Positions 1 through 12,254 of a DNA stretch of 64,000 nt are shown piece after piece. The translations under genes were made by a program, and so were the position numbers. How positions within the stretch are numbered: the stretch's first letter is position 1; the number at the start of each line of letters is the position of its first letter. The notes beneath the pieces are model-generated. The model saw nothing but the letters and a program-made list of their open reading frames with translations, searched no databases and was not told where the DNA came from. The DNA is from Lithodes maja (Eukaryota; Arthropoda; Malacostraca; Decapoda; Lithodidae), in contig JBAKBP010007406.1 of NCBI GenBank assembly GCA_037953745.1, forward strand, positions 1-64,000, written 5' to 3'.

Positions 1-51
1 GGGCGTGGGCGTGCAGGGCGTCCACCTGGGCATCCGCGTGGCCAAGGGCAT

Positions 52-1773
52 GTGCCAGGGCGTCCAGGGCATGTGCCTGCTGCAGCTCCACGTCCTCGTC
101 CTCGAGCTGCTGAAATGTTTGTGTGGTCAGATGGGGCGGATTTTGTGCCAGATTGTCCTGCCTTTGACGAGGTACAACAGGGTTCTGGGGTGTCACCAGC
201 ATATCCCTGTGGCCCAAATGCCACCCCAAGTGAACTTTTCTGTGGCTTCTACGACAATGAAGTCATGGAATACCTTGTCAAAGAGACAAATAACCACCAG
301 GCTATCTGTTCAAACTTTCTTGGCAGGAAGACCAGTGCCAAGATGGTGGCATGGAGAGCTCTCACTGTGGCAGAATTATATGTTTTCTTGGCACTCACAA
401 TGCTGATGACACACATAAAGAAGCACGTTCTGGCCAACTACTGGATAACTGGCGACCTCACAACGACTCCAGCATTTGGCAAATTCATGTCAAGGGATAG
501 GTACTTCGACATCCTCTCATATTTCCACCTGACAAATAACATGCATGTCCACGAGCCCGACACACTCTGGAAGATCAGGCAACTGTATGACATGATACGT
601 CATCGGTTTTCCACCTACCTGATTCCATTTCAGAAGCTGTGCATCGACGAGTCTCTGGTCCTGTTCCGTGGTAGGCTGCACTTCCGACAGTATATCCCGT
701 CAAAGAGACACCGCTTCGGCATCAAGCTCTTCGTCCTCTGCGACTGCAAGACAGGATCTGTGCTCGACTTTATAGTCTACAGTGGCAAGGGTGGTGAGGT
801 GGAGATTGACCCCCTCATTGGTTTTGGCGGCGCTGTGGTAAAGAGGATGATGGAGAGGTACTTCCATGACAATTATATACCGACAATTATTACACGTCGC
901 CTATCCTCGCCAAGTACCTTCATGACCGCAAGACCGGAATCCAGTTGTTACAAACATTTTATGAATGGAGGATGCCTTTAGGCACATGGACCTTTTTGTT
1001 TTATCTGTGTTTTTCCTTCCTCCGTTCATTGTCTCTTAAAAAAAAAAAAAAAAAAAACTGTCGGCACAGTGAAGGGGAAGAGGAAGGGCATGCCAGCCTA
1101 CCCAACCAAAACTAAGAAGACAGACATCTTCCATAAGAAGAGTGGCCCCATCCTCTCCATCCACTGGCATGACCAGCGCAAGGTCAACTTCCTCACCACA
1201 TGCCACAAAGCAGAGATGGTCCCCACAGGGAAGGTGGACCGAAAAACGAAGAACCTTATCACAAAACCAGCTGCTGTTCTGCACTATAACCTGAACATGC
1301 GCCTTGTCGACAAGTCCTACATGCAGATGGGCTTCATAGACTGCCTGCGAACATCTTGCAGGTGGTACAAGAAGTTTGTCCTGCATACAGTAGATATGTC
1401 TGTCCTCAATGCGTACAACATCTACCGTTTGAGGAGTCCAGTCATCAAGTACAAGAGCCTGCGGACCTTCCAAAAGCAGCTGATACATGAGCTCCTGGTA
1501 AAACATGCGGGTACACCAGGGAGGCCACTACAAGGACCAGGCATGATGGACAGAATAGGGTGTGCCGAGTTCTTGAGAAAGCACCAGCTCGTCGCCCTTC
1601 CTTTCCAGGGTCCTAACAGCCGAATAAGGATGCAGAAGAGGTGCTATGTGTGCACCCGCACAACTCGACGACCAAGCAAACCCACAAAAACCACTTGGCA
1701 ATGCCACGAGCGTCAGGTGGGACTGTGTGCTGGCACCTGCTTCAATGATTTCCACACTCTGGCAAACTATTGA
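52..1773 (+). pseudogene. piggyBac-like transposase, broken by a 14-bp duplication and a LINE-tail insertion
   Basis: DDE/DDD transposase of the piggyBac (DDE_Tnp_1_7) family, which cuts and pastes at TTAA. The first catalytic Asp is in IDESLVLFRGR (codon 646-648), followed by the family-typical YIPSKRHRFGIK. The second is the DNYYTSP block starting near 882. The third is in LVDKSYMQM (about 1309). The C-terminus (about 1630-1770) is the Cys-rich zinc domain with CYVC, QCH and CAGTCF. Two lesions break it: a direct duplication beginning GACAATTAT (868-881 repeated from 882), which shifts frame within the second catalytic block, and an insertion at 938-1057. The open frame upstream of about 110 is GC-rich and low-complexity; the true start may lie outside the window. 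The family assignment is firm. Confidence 0.85.
938..1057 (+). mobile_element. 5'-truncated LINE tail with poly(A), inside the piggyBac transposase
   Basis: About 100 bases plus a 20-A tail (1038-1057) are nearly identical to the 3' end of the jockey-like LINE at 52.35-55.74 kb, including its last codons and the stretch ending GTCTCTT before the A-run. The transposase frame resumes right after the A-run. This is a very short, 5'-truncated insertion. No clear target duplication is visible. Confidence 0.85.
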
Positions 1774-1799
1774 AGTGTAAGTGACAGTGATAGTGACAC

Positions 1800-2195
1800 T
1801 CAATAATAATAATAATAATATAACTAAGTATAAGTGAAAGAGACACATAAGTAATAATAAGTGCCTTCAGAACAATATGAACAAGTGAAAGTGACACTAA
1901 AATATATGTTCCTAACAATAAAGAAGTGAAAATTACACTATCAATTACCATAGTCCAGTATAAATAATCATAACTACTATAATAATGACTATAAAACTAA
2001 GTCTAAGTGAAAGAGACACACATAAGTAATAATAAGTGCCTTCAGAACAATATGAACAAGTGAAAGTGACACTAAAGTATATATTCCTAACAATAAAGAA
2101 GTGAAAATGACACTATCAATTACCATAGTCCAGTATAAATTATCATAACTACTATAATAATAACAATAAAACTAAGTATAAGTGACAGAGACACA
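1800..2195. repeat. Tandem repeat, unit about 174 bp, a little over two copies
   Basis: The block starting AACTAAGTATAAGTGAAAGA recurs at about 1822, 1995 and 2170, with matching internal stretches such as GCCTTCAGAACAATATGAAC and AACAATAAAGAAGTGAAAA. It lies between the transposase stop codon and the piggyBac 3' end, so it is probably subterminal repeat DNA of that transposon. The remaining 2200-2600 shows no gene. Confidence 0.8.
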
Positions 2196-2612
2196 AATTA
2201 CTTCAGAAAAATATATTTATTGAGTGAAAATATCATAATAACAATAATATATGGCATAATAAACAATAAAACACTAAAAAATTGCTTCCCGCCATAATTC
2301 AAGGTAGAGCGACGAGTCAAAACGTTCGTCGTAGCCTGGGCCGCGGTTGAGCGTTCGGTCGCGGCGAGGTAAATACGCGGCAAAAGTTACCTCCACTTCC
2401 ATCACCATAACTCCGGAACTACTTGAGCTAGAGAGCTCTACTCAACGCCATTCTACGCGGCAAGGTAAGGCGCCCATTTTGACATATGTTTGATTAATGT
2501 AGGTAGTATATTAAGCGAGATTAGCCTTAGTTTACTTTTGTTGTGTTTTCAGCCAGATCGCCCGGATACAGCCTCCGTCCTTAAGAAAGGCAGCCCGGGG
2601 AGGAAGGGTTAA

Positions 2613-4323
2613 AGAGTTCGTCAGCTATGTGAACAGCAGGAAGCCATTCAAAAGTAACATTGGACCTCTAAAGGATCCAACAGGCTAACTTCAAACGTCT
2701 GACACTGATATAGATAAATCCCTAAACGACTATTTTGCCTCAGTATTCACAAGGGAAAATACTAGTGACATGCCAAGTCCAGGACTAGTGCATGAGGGTG
2801 AAGTTCTTAGCAGAACTAGATGTACCCAGAGGAGGTAGCAAAAATAATAGATAGGTTAAATAGGTTCAAGTCATCTGGCCCAGATAGCTTTCTTCCCTGA
2901 GTTGTACGAGAAGTGTGAGATGAAATTGCAGCTTTCTTGGCCGACATCTTCAATAAATCACTAAAAAATTGGGAGGTCCCCGAAGACTGGAAACTGGCCA
3001 ATGTGAACCCAATCTTTAAGAAAGGGGATCACGAGTGTCCCAAGAAGAATCGGCCAATTAGCTTGACTTCTATTAGTAAAACTCTTAGAAGGGATACTAG
3101 TAGACAAGATAGTTGACTACCTAGAAATCCACAATTTAATTAAAGATTCCCAACATGGATTCAGGCGACACCAATCATATCTTACCAATTTGCTAGCATT
3201 TTTCAATGAAATGCTGAGTGAGTATGACGAAAGTAGAGCCATAGGCATCCTTTACTTATATTTTCAAAAAGTTGTTGACAAAGTGCCTCATTGCAGGCTA
3301 ATGTCAAAAGTGAGAGCACTAGGTATCAATACAGAGGTCACAAATTGGATAGAAAGTTGGCTGAGCGGTAGACAACAACGAGTGAGTCGTAATCAATGGT
3401 GTTTCTTCTGAGTGGACTGCAGTCACTTCTGCAGTTCCACAAGGATCTGTCCTTGGCCCACTTCTGTTTATCATATATGTCAATGACATAGATATTGGTC
3501 TGTTGAGTGTGATCTCCAAGTTTGCAGATGACATAAAACTTGGAATGAATGTGAAAGACCCCAAAGGGGTTGAACAGCTCAGGATGGACCTCAACAGACT
3601 GGGTGAATGGTCGGAGACATGGCAGATGCCTCTAAACTTGGAAAATTGCAAGGTGATGCATATCGGCCAAGCAAACCCCAACTCAGGCTATTCACTATTG
3701 GGAATTACTCTGGAAGTGACTGACTTGGAAAAGGATTTGGGTGTTCTGATTAGCAGTGACCTAAAGTTTTCCAGGCAGTGCATTGAAGTAGAGAAGAAAG
3801 CTCAGAAATTATTGGGCTATATTAAGAGGCAATTTAAGTATAGAAATAAGGAAATAGTCCTCACACTTTACAACGTTCTGATACGGCCTCTCCTGGAGTA
3901 TGCTGTTCAATTCTGGTCTCCAGCACTCAGGAAAAATATAGAGCAACTAGAAAGAGTACAAGCTAGAGCTACAAAGCTTATTCCATCGCTTAAAAGAATG
4001 AGATATAAGGACCGGTTCAGAGCTCTTGATCTCTTTCCGTTGGAGACACGCAGAACACGAGGTCAGCTCATTGAAGTATTTCAAATACTTAATGTGTTTG
4101 AAAATATGGATTATAGCAAAATGTTAAGCCTCAATATAAATACAATATGCAACCATGGGCGGAAATTAGAATTGAAAAGGTTCAGCACTAGTATTTGTGT
4201 AAACCTTTTTCACATATAAGATCTGTTCTACCTGGAACAAACTTCCCTCCGAAGATGTAAAATGTTTTTCAGTAGAGCAGTTAGAGCAGAAGAGAGTAGA
4301 TAGCATTTTGCATACTCTGTAAA
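2613..4323 (+). pseudogene. CR1-like LINE reverse transcriptase, copy 1 (frameshifted)
   Basis: Non-LTR reverse transcriptase of CR1 type. Readable blocks in order: linker FASVFTRENTSDMPSPG (about 2735), SGPDSFLPRVV (about 2875), GDHECPKKNRPISLTSIS (about 3025), a degenerate AFDKVP block (about 3265), the block before FADDIKL (about 3440-3545), then the thumb and C-terminal region LERVQARATKLIPSLKRMRY (about 3945-4010) and the family tail WNKLPSEDVKCF (about 4230-4265). At least three frameshifts separate these blocks, and the start is cut by the piggyBac element at TTAA 2609. It is more diverged than the other CR1 copies here and is probably an older, different subfamily. Confidence 0.8.
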
Positions 4324-4339
4324 GAGTGTAGTGCACTAA

Positions 4340-4728
4340 ACAGTGCCTTCTTACTATTCAGTCCTTTTTCTCTTGATGACTCCTATTCCATCTTGTACGT
4401 AGCACCTCTGGACGTGTGGATATCCTGGCAATGTGGATTATAAGTGGAAGGAAGACGGTGGACGTGGGGGGTGGGGAAGGAGAGGGGTGAAGCGTGAGGA
4501 GGTGGGGTGAGGGGTTAGGTGGGTGGTGACCGTTGTTTTTATGGCAGCGGTCAAGTACGGGGTGGGGGTGTCGGCGGACACCTCCAGCTTTTCCCCTCTT
4601 ACGCTGCTCTACACATCTACACACCCTACACCGATTAAATTGGATGGGAATTTTGCTTGTAATTCGATTTTCAATTACAGTGTTACTTTCCTTTTTTCCG
4701 TGTCTAATATCGTGATCTTTACCCTTTT
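4340..4728 (+). repeat. Left arm of a 385-bp inverted repeat (partner 18,998-19,379)
   Basis: This stretch matches the reverse complement of 18,998-19,379 at roughly 90% by eye, from CCTTCTTACTATTCAGTCC at its outer edge to the TTTACCCTTTTG block at its inner edge. It is GT-rich in the middle with no believable protein. It follows directly on the CR1 3' end. It could be a dispersed repeat present twice by chance in opposite orientation, or a duplication product. Confidence 0.8.
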
Positions 4729-4881
4729 GGTGGTTACATTCACTCCTCTCCCACTCCATTCCTTCCACTTGTTTGAGTATACTCCATGAGAGGTTATCCA
4801 TATTTTCAATACTAAAGGAAGATATTAAACACCATTGATTTTGTAGTTTTAAGTTAAAGGTAATTATTAATTAGTATTAAT

Positions 4882-4914
<33 letters not shown>
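4882..4914. repeat. (TAC)11 microsatellite at the 3' end of RLE copy A
   Basis: Perfect TAC run (GTA on the minus strand), directly followed by the T-run that is the poly(A) tail of the minus-strand RLE copy A. It fits the target microsatellite of that element. Confidence 0.95.
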
Positions 4915-4916
<2 letters not shown>

Positions 4917-6002
4917 TTTTTTTTATTTAATATTTTTCATACATTTCATGTTACTACTACTACCATCACCACCATCACCACCACCACTACCATATATTTA
5001 ATATTGTACACATACTAAATTTCACAAGCATCAGATACTACTATTCTACACCATGCAACTTCAATCCAGTCTCCTTCCTATGCGACCCTCTGCCACTGCT
5101 GCCTCGTAGTCTACTTCTGCCACCGTCACTGGTTGTGGTGCAGACCTTCTTGTTCCGTGCAGGCATAGTAGTGCTGATCTGAGCAATGAGAAAGATAGAC
5201 GGCATCTCATCCAGGCTACGACGTGGCTCCTAGGCTGTTGCTTCTTCTCTGCGATGATCTCTGCTAGCCTTGAATAGAAGCACTGGGCCCTGGGTCCCAT
5301 CCCTCCTGATGTGGTGAAGACTAGTGGGGTAAAGCTGCCATGTTCGACATGTAAGATCCTTTCTCCATATGTCCTGACCTTCTCTCGTTCGTTCCTCTTG
5401 TGTGCAGCCTCCAGAGACAGCTCGCTGTAGCTGTGGGCCATTGGGTCAAATACTCTTATGTCAAAGAACGCTCGCTGAGCATTTGTCCAAAAGCCTCTTG
5501 CACTAACGTCCAATCTTGCTTCAGTGTATGTGTTGGCCGTCCTGTGCTGCATGATCTCTCCATCCAAGGGAATGAGTGATGGTTCGCTCACCACATCTCT
5601 ACAGACCTCCCTGAGCATGTTCGCTGTTACATCTCTTACTTCATCGTGCCTGATGCTGATGAATCCTCCTTTCTTACATGTCATGGTGTGGTCTGTATCG
5701 TTGATGGTTCCACAAACGCATCGATCGGGCAGTCCTTCAATCGGCCAATCATACCTCAGTGCAATACCATCATTAAATTCTTGTTTGTTGAGATTGAAGC
5801 TTTTTTCCTTGATTGGTAGTGTTGTCAGCCAATTTGAAGCGCCCGTTTCTTGTGCTATTTGTAGTTTTCTTGTTTGTCTCGGGTGAAGTTGTCCCATCAA
5901 TTGTGCCAGGTCATTTTTCTGTGAGTTTTGCCTCTCTGACGTGATGGTCTTTCTGATGTTGTAGATGTCTGCCTGGTCTACTTCACCGTCAGAATCTTGT
6001 GC
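4915..6002 (-). mobile_element. RLE-type non-LTR retrotransposon, copy A (5'-truncated)
   Basis: Minus-strand copy holding the last third of the element: end of the RT/thumb region, the endonuclease domain, the 3' UTR and an A-tail (T-run 4915-4924). The 5' end is truncated and meets (TAC)4 at 6003-6014. Its 3' UTR is about 120 bases shorter than in copies B and D, with the A-tail following AAATATTAAAT. It lies just 5' of CR1 copy 2. Confidence 0.85.
5061..6002 (-). pseudogene. C-terminal part of an RLE retrotransposon polyprotein (copy A)
   Basis: The frame reads the conserved segment QTRKLQIAQETGASNWLTTL, then a CxC...H...C zinc knuckle (CVCG...DHTMTC), an RHDE motif, ARLDVS, and AFFDIRVF. 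This order (CCHC, R-H, D, D) is that of restriction-like endonucleases found at the C-terminus of R2-group LINEs. It ends in GRIGRRLD. Upstream residues up to 6002 continue the same protein in another frame. All recognisable RLE residues are present, but the RT is missing because of 5' truncation, so it cannot be active alone. Confidence 0.8.
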
Positions 6003-6014
6003 TACTACTACTAC
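6003..6014. repeat. (TAC)4 at the 5' junction of RLE copy A
   Basis: Short TAC run between the 5'-truncated end of copy A and the 5'-truncated start of CR1 copy 2. In full-length copies the RLE sequence continues without TAC repeats at this point, so the run is junctional. Confidence 0.85.
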
Positions 6015-6915
6015 TCGATGAAAATGGAGAATACACCAAAGACGAAGTACAAATGAGTAATGCCCTCAATACCTTCTTTGCATCAGTTTTTACATCAGAA
6101 GACCTCAGTGATATCCCTACACCATCGCCGATTCAGATTGATAATTCAGATGTTCTAAGCAATATCACCGTTACAGAGAGAGAAGTATTGAATTGTTTAG
6201 ATAAACTCAAGGTAAATAAAACACCTGGACCTGATACAATCTCGCCTAGAGTTCTAAAGGAAGCTAAGGATGAGCTCTCCAAAGCACTGACATTACTATT
6301 CAATAAATCCTTGCAGTCGGGAACTATGCCCGATCAGTGGAAGCTAGCCAACATAACACCGATATTCAAAAAAGGCAGCAAATCCCTACCCTGTAACTAT
6401 CGTTCAAATTAGCTTAACCTCAGTTGTATGTAAAATGCTAGAAACGGTCATAAGAGACAGACTCGTAAATCACTTACAGGAAAATAACATACTTAAAGAT
6501 ACTCAACACGGCTTTCGTAAAAAACGTTCCTGTTTAACAAACCTCTTAGACTTCTTACACGATATCCTCAACCTCTACGATGAGAGTAAAGCTGTAGATA
6601 TTATATACCTTGATTTTCAAAAGGCCTTTGACAAAGTTCCCCACAAACGTTTACTGCTAAAACTAAAAGCGCATGGAATACAAGATGGTGTGTTGAAATG
6701 GATAGAAATTGGCTCAGCGACAGAAAGCAAAGAGTAGTCATAAACGGTAAGGCATCTAAATGGACCAATGTAAGTAGCGGGGTACCCCAGGGATCGGTAC
6801 TAGGACCAATTATCTTTCTAATTTACATCAACGACATAGATGAGGGTCTCACCTGTACAATCTCAAAATTTGCTGACGATACAAAAATTGCAAATAGCGT
6901 ACTCTCAAAAGAACA
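6015..6915 (+). pseudogene. CR1-like LINE reverse transcriptase, copy 2, 5' half
   Basis: CR1-type RT beginning mid-protein at DENGEYTKDEVQ. Blocks: KTPGPDTISPRVLKEA, the region up to NYR (about 6400), QHGFRKKRSCLTNLL, IYLDFQKAFDKVPH, GVPQGSVLGPIIFLIYIND and SKFADDTKI. Relative to copies 3 and 4 there is a one-base insertion near 6402 and a one-base loss near 6706, so the frame shifts twice. It stops at SKEQ where the BEL element enters, and resumes at 14,800. Confidence 0.9.
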
Positions 6916-7705
6916 AGTGGTAAACTATCAATGGAAGTTAAATATTACTAAGCTATAATGAATCAAATAAAATCAATCTAAATGAAAACTACTCTATATC
7001 TAAATTGAATTCAATCTGAAACAAGCTAATTTATATCCAAAGGTCTCACATAACAAATGTATATATAGGGTAAGGTTATACGGGTTAATATTAGCCAGGA
7101 ATTAACTCACCAATAGTTCCACGTGGCAATGAGGCAAGGGAGAACGTTTTACCCAATATGGTGGTGGACAATGGGGAACGAGACTTCGGTCCCAAGACAC
7201 GAGTCAAGTTAAAGAAAGAATAAATGATTACATGGGAATGGACATGAATAATATGCTTATCTATCAGTCAGTCATGATGTCGATAAGAGCGTCGTGATGG
7301 TGTAGCTGAGTGTATTGCTGTATGTGTATTGTGATTACAGGCACAAAAGCACGATCAACTGAGGGCGGAAAATTAGATGTTAACTGGTTGGTGTTCGTGA
7401 AGGCTCTGGCGTACCTCTAAAGCACACCTTGCTGCCTTGGCAAACCGCCAAGAGCCCAAATTATCGTACCGCATTTAGGTTGCTCTATACGATAAATTAT
7501 ATTAATATATACGATAAATTCATATATACTACATAAGACCATGGCAATATTGCTTAATAGCATATTAGGCTTTTTATAACTTAACTTATTTACAATCTTA
7601 TAATATACGATCTACTCGTCCTACGTCGTGCTGTAGGAGAGATCGTGACGTCACAGAGACATAAGAGATCACAAAAGAGTCATATTCTATCGTATTTATA
7701 CGACA
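6916..7705 (-). repeat. 3' LTR of the BEL/Pao element
   Basis: Nearly identical to 14,011-14,799; I see about three differences, including one single-base length difference in the TATATATAG stretch near 7065 and C/A and A/G changes. The inner edge reads CGACA, a canonical CA end. The outer edge starts AG where the other LTR has TG. Confidence 0.95.
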
Positions 7706-7724
7706 CACTCCCCCCACAAAAAAG
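7706..7724 (-). promoter_or_regulatory. Polypurine tract of the BEL/Pao element
   Basis: On the minus strand this reads a run of T followed by GTGGGGGGAGTG, ending directly at the 3' LTR. It is the expected position and composition for the plus-strand primer. Confidence 0.75.
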
Positions 7725-7744
7725 ACCTGAACCCCACCTTAAAC

Positions 7745-10700
7745 CTAAAGTTGCCCAGAGGCTATCTTCTGACGCCACAAGTCGACGGCGCCAGCAGCAG
7801 CGCGTCTGGGACGCGTCCCGGTCCGAGAATGACCACCATCAGTAAGAGGTGAGTCGTTCCTTTGAGAATCCTCGGACCCAGCAATAACAGGTGGAGCCTC
7901 AGATTGCAATGCGGAATCGAGCTCCAAAGCGTACAAACGTGCGATAGGACGAACAGTAGTTCCAGTGGCTGTCTTCAATAGCGCCACCCGCTCTACAGAG
8001 TCTGCCCCCTTGTATGCCTCCAATACGCGGCCTAATTTCCAGTATAAACGAGGACTATCTTCTTTAATTAAAACAACTTCACCAACTGTAGGTGCCGTTG
8101 GTCTACCAGAGGGAGTAACACTCCTTTCCCTCAATGCTAGCAGATATTCACTAATCCACCGTTTCCTAAAATCCTCGATTATCCTGGATATATACTGGTA
8201 TCTCTTAGACACCGCTACCTCAGAGTACAACGAGGGATCCTCTAACTCTACTATGGACTGAAAATCAGATGGAAACACAGTCAATGGTTTTCCATATAGC
8301 AAGTGAGCTGGCGTTAATGGTAGTGGTTCTTGCAGGTCGGTGTACACATATGTAAGCGGGCGATCATTCACGACTGCCTCTATCTCTGTGAGGACTGTCG
8401 TCAACTCACTTTTCTTTAATAGAGCACGTCCTACAACCGCTCTTAGTCCTGACTTTACTATGCCGACACATCGTTCCCACATTCCACCAAACCAAGGTGC
8501 CTTAACTGGAATGAACCTCCATTCGCACTTCTTCTCTCCCAAAAAAGTGATAACAGTAGGATCACTACTCATATCCTTTAGATATTTTGATGCTTGGACA
8601 TAAGTGGGAGCATTGTCGCTAAGAATGAGTTGAGGGAATGAATGACGGGCACAAAACCGTCTGAACGCCAGCATAAATTCTTCGCTAGACATATTATCAC
8701 ATAGTTCTAGGTGTACCGCTCGAGACGTCGCACAGGTAAACAATAATATATAAACCTTCTCATGCTCCCTCGTCTTCAATGCCCCTGTGTAATCTAATCC
8801 TACCGCTTGGAAAGGTTCTACGTGCTTTACACGGCATTCAGGTAGAGGTGGAGCTGGTCCAGTTGCATATGGTTTACCCTTTAGTCTCTGGCATATTACA
8901 CACTTTCTCACTACGCGTCGAGCTACTTGTCGAACTCTGGGTATCCACCATGTGAGACGTAAATTTGATATAATATGACATACCCCGTAGTGTTTTACTT
9001 CCCTATGTGCACGTATGATCAATAGATCAGTAACGTGATGTCTTGTTGGCATAAGTATAGGTCGGTTTGTGCCGTCTGGTACACCCGACCACTTCAGGCG
9101 ACCCTCACACCTGATGAGGCCATTGTCTAGGTGCAACCGTAGTTGACGCACTATATTAGGCATTAATGTCTTATTCAAGCTTTTCAAGGATTCTAATTCA
9201 TTGGAAAAGGTTTCTACTTGAACCCATTTGATCAAAGTTACTTCAGCTGCTTTAAATTCACGAGCATCAATGTTGTGACCCCTGTTGCAGAGTTGGCCCG
9301 TTACTTTAAGCTTGAGATTGGATACATATCGCAACACCCAAGCTACAACTCTGACTAGTTTATTATAGTCACCGAATCTTGCCCACTTCATGATAGGACC
9401 CGGTGGCTCATTTGGTTGGGCTGTAACTGCCACTGTTTCCAGTGGCAGAAGTCCCTCACCAACAGCATGCCATATCGTCCATTCACTTTCATGGAGCAGC
9501 CACTTTGGACCATGCCACCACAATTCGGACTTCATTAACTGGCTAGCCGTTATACCCCTAGTTATGAGATCACTAGGGTTTTCTTTTGTATTTACATAAT
9601 GATAAGCAACGTCTGGCAAAAGGGCTCTAATCTCATCTACCCTATTCCGCACATAAACTGGCAGAGACTTCTTGCTATGTATCCAGTTGAGTGCGACCTG
9701 ACTATCGCACCATACATGAACGATTTCAATATTTAATTCGCTCTCGTATGCTGCGCGTACATGTTGCACCAGACGTGCTAATAGCAGCATGGCAGTCAAT
9801 TCCATTTTAGGGATAGTTACCTTTTTAACCGGGGCTACCTTGGCCCGGGCTGTAACTAAATGTGCCCCAAATGAAGTAACAACATATATGGCTACCCCGT
9901 ATGCCGTGGCGCTAGCATCGCAAAACGTGTGTAACGTAACGTCACCGAACGCCGCCACTTTACGAGGTATAGGTTTAGTACATAGGATGGCATATTCATT
10001 CAACAACAATGTCCCTTGGTCATTCAAGTCCTCGGGCAAACTGTCATCCCATCCTATCTTACGTCTCCAAACTTCCTGCATTAGAATCCTAGCTCTTATG
10101 GTAACAGGTAATGCTAGACCCAAAGGATCAAAAAATTGCGCAACCTTGCTCAACAGACTTCTTTTTGTGTGCGCTCCTGTCTGCTGAGCAAAAGACCTTG
10201 TTTGAAAAGTTAGTATGTCATGTTTAGGTTGCCAGATCATCCCCAAATTTCTGGACTTTTCCTGGTTAAGAGATGCCGTACCATCCACCTGTATTAAACT
10301 CTGAAGATCTTCACTATTAGTAACCCACTCGCGGAGAAATAGATGTGCATCCGCAAACAATCTGCGTGCTTGCCAGTATGCATATAACAAATCATTTTGA
10401 CTATCGCTAGTACCCTGCAAATTGTCAATGTATAATCCGCGAGATAGTTTACTTGTGTCCTCATGAGTGTCAGCTAGATGTTTTCTGATTGTGGCATTTA
10501 ACAAAAACTGCGAGCAAGTGGCCCCAAAGAGTACAACCCGAAAACGGTATATTATGATGGGACTTTCAGAGTCGCTAATGTCGCCGAACCAAAGAAAGCG
10601 GGTAACATCTCTATCTTCCTCCTTTAGCTTGACCATCAAGAATGCCTTCTCGATGTCACTGGTATAGGCATACTTCCCCAGCCTAAACCGCAATAGATGT

Positions 10701-12221
10701 TGGGACAGGTCCGACACCATGGACGGACCTGTCAACAGGCAGTCATTTAGACTGGGTTGTTGTCCTTGGTGGGCAGAACAGTCATACACCACCCATATTG
10801 GTGTGGTGACGCTGTCTTTCTTTACCCCATGATGGGCCAGATAGTGAACCCTACCCTTCTTACACGGTTCCCTGACATCGACTCTCTCTATAAAGCCCCT
10901 ATCCTCATAACTCCGAAATACATCGTCATACGCCTGGCGCGTGCTCGGTTCGTTAGACAATTTCCGCTGCAATGCGCGCAAGCGACCTAATGCCAAACCA
11001 TAGTTGGTAGGCAGGCTTATCTCACTGTTCTTCCAGGGTAAACTAACTTTATATTGCTTGTCTGAGGCACAGTAGCACACAGACTCGTCAAACCTTTGTA
11101 GCGCAACTTCCGAGTCATAATCAGTCTCCATAGGATTAATGCCTATGTGATCCAATCTCCACAGTCGTTCCAGGTCGAACTCGGCAGCCATCTTAGGGTC
11201 ACTAGGTTGGGAATCCTCCCTTCCCAACTCCTCTGCCGCGGTTACATTGACTCTATATATCGAGACCGTGTCGACCAGGACCTTTGACTGTGTAGTATGC
11301 ACCTTTCCGCTCATGCAGTATCCAAATTTAGTGGGGATTAAAACTACACCACACATCTTTTTAAATCCAGGGTATACTACTTCATAATAATGATCTACAC
11401 CAAGTAGAACATGCACCTCACTCTGATTTCCCATGGGATCTGACAAGTTAACCCCTTTGCTACGTAATGCGTGTTCCACCTTCTTGACACCCACAGATAC
11501 ATATTCTGGTAGGGTGTCTACTACGATACAAGTCATAAAGTACCGGTTTTTACGATAGAAATATGAAATTTCCGCTATCTCGTAGTCTTGTTTATCAGTA
11601 ACCCCTGTGAAGCCCTGTAATCGAAGAGTCTCAGCCCCTACGATTCGGTGCTTCAATCCCACTAGTACGGACCTCTTTATAAAGGAACGTTGAAATCCTT
11701 GATCTAGAAGTACCCGACAAACTTTGTTAATGTCATTACCTTCCATGGGAATCTGTATTGTGGGCAATATAGTGGTGTCTTGCGTGCTACCTAGCGTCAC
11801 AGTTGTAGTACCCTCTGTTTTGACGTCTTTGACTTTATCTGCTGTAGGACACAACTTATCAAAGTGATGTCCTTTGCAGTGGCGACAGGGCCTTAAGTAT
11901 GTAGCAGTACATTGTCCCTGCTTACCATGTTCCCCACTTAGACAACCTACACATAGCTTCAATCTTTTCGCCTGTGCTAGTTTTGTCTCATTTGTTGGGT
12001 ATTTTATGCAGAAACTCCATTTATGTTTGTTATTACATAGCTTACATAGAATCTGAGCAGGTTTCTTATACACACCCTCTTTCTTTACTTTAGTCCCCAC
12101 TGTCATGCTTATTGTTCCCCTCTTCTCCACATTCTCACTCCCTCCCGACACATACATTCTCCCTTTGTTCAACTGTAGATTATTGATCTCCTTGCTGAAC
12201 TGAGTTTTGAACTCCCCCAGT

Positions 12222-12226
<5 letters not shown>
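7745..12226 (-). CDS. BEL/Pao gag C-terminus and pol polyprotein
   Basis: Long open frame without visible stops. In order: three CCHC-like knuckles of the BEL gag C-terminus (CKLCNNKHKWSFC, CVGCLSGEHGKQGQC, CRHCKGHHFDKLC); a protease whose active-site block reads LLDQGFQRSF; RT with YTSDIEKAFLMVKL (about 10,660) and LYIDNLQG (about 10,430); RNase H with FCDASATAYGVAIY (about 9930); integrase with an H-H-C-C finger ending CVICQ (about 8900), Asp in GLDYTG (about 8790), Asp in SDNAP (about 8615) and Glu in GGMWERC (about 8490). The RT box is YIDN rather than YVDD; some BEL-type elements have YVDN, so this need not be a defect. An in-frame extension upstream of 12,226 up to 12,598 is SINE sequence and not part of the protein. 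Confidence 0.9.

Positions 12227-12254
<28 letters not shown>

Larger units (their letters stand above)
1..2608 (+). mobile_element. piggyBac-family DNA transposon, 5' part outside the window
   Basis: The segment carries a piggyBac-type transposase followed by about 830 bases of non-coding DNA. It ends in GGGAGGAAGGG-like sequence immediately before TTAA (2609-2612), the target duplicated by piggyBac elements. Directly after that TTAA the reading frame of a CR1-like LINE begins, so the element appears to have jumped into that LINE. The left end is missing because the window starts inside the element, so its terminal repeat cannot be compared. The transposase is broken, so this copy is not autonomous. 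Confidence 0.75.

Noticed and set aside
4358..4801. Protein rich in His and Pro in the inverted-repeat arm
   Set aside because: Low-complexity read of a GT-rich repeat; the partner arm does not keep the frame.
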